Assembly: GCA_038232935.1 (NCBI GenBank)
Contig: JBBSMX010000089.1
Span: forward strand, 1-16,898
Direction: 5' to 3'
Source of the DNA: JBBSMX01 sp038232935
Lineage (GTDB): Bacteria > Bacteroidota > Rhodothermia > Rhodothermales > JANQRZ01
Length of the DNA stretch: 16,898 nucleotides
Shown: piece after piece, positions 16,765 through 16,898 of the stretch
How positions within the stretch are numbered: the stretch's first letter is position 1
Layout: the number at the start of each line of letters is the position of its first letter
Program-made: the position numbers and the translations under genes
Notes under the pieces: model-generated
The model's database searches: none
What the model saw: the letters and a program-made list of their open reading frames with translations, nothing else
What the model was told of the DNA's origin: nothing

Positions 16765-16898
16765 CGGTCGGAAGGGCTTTTCGCGGGTGAGGGAGAACGA
16801 CCTCGCGGGTGAGAGAGGGTGGCGTTTGTTAGACGCGTGCCAGCGCCGGATTGTTTGTTAAGAGCCAGCGTAGGGCGCGCCGGGAAGATAGGGAGCCC
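16765..16898 (-). promoter_or_regulatory. acn upstream region with two direct-repeat pairs
   Basis: This 134-bp leader has no gene. Read on the + strand, tcgcgggtgag occurs at 16781-16791 and 16803-16813 (22 bp apart, about two helical turns). gtttgtta occurs at 16824-16831 and 16853-16860 (29 bp apart). On the minus strand the latter read TAACAAAC. These may be regulator sites or part of the acn promoter, but no clear -35/-10 pair could be assigned. Confidence 0.3.

Overview
The window is high-GC bacterial chromosome (by eye upper 60s % GC in the core genes). It most likely comes from the Rhodothermales/Rhodothermota branch of the Bacteroidota. The main clue is a secreted propeller-type protein ending in a Por/type IX secretion (T9SS) C-terminal sorting domain. 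Weak or absent Shine-Dalgarno sequences before most starts and several LxxC lipoproteins fit the same placement. No rRNA or tRNA gene was seen, no gene-free stretch exceeds 300 bases, and coding density is high.

Layout. 1-940: the 3' part of a T9SS-exported protein whose 5' end looks disrupted; a short foreign-looking ORF tail and a 20-bp direct repeat lie at the break. 943-2154 (-): acetate kinase. 2243-2506 (+): small one-helix membrane protein. 2537-3124 (-): membrane-anchored helix-hairpin-helix (ComEA-like) protein, divergent from recO (3262-4020, +). 4197-4874: YceI-type lipoprotein. 5066-5728: LexA-like regulator that has lost its self-cleavage residues, with a 24-bp tandem repeat in its promoter and a good intrinsic terminator. 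5851-6522: alpha/beta hydrolase. 6688-8015: two consecutive envelope lipoproteins, a DUF4398 protein and a coiled-coil/OmpA protein, ending in a UUCG-loop hairpin. 8159-10901: OPT-family transporter coupled to an uncharacterised two-helix membrane protein. 11034-11153: 39-aa Lys/Gly-rich protein. 11300-13912 (-): single-chain restriction-modification enzyme. 14041-16764 (-): aconitase.

Most of the window is housekeeping: acetate/ATP metabolism, TCA cycle, recombination repair, envelope. The accessory part is the restriction-modification gene. It sits between the intact acn 3' end and a second, 61-bp copy of that same 3' end (60/61 identical) at 11229-11289. This is the footprint expected for a mobile restriction-modification unit that entered at the acn 3' end and left a long direct repeat. 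The enzyme appears to be a XamI-family endonuclease fused in one chain to an N6-adenine methyltransferase.

The two signals I would pursue first are this acn-flanked fused restriction-modification unit and the cleavage-dead LexA homologue with its repeated promoter motif. All functional calls come from motifs read by eye; no database search was run.
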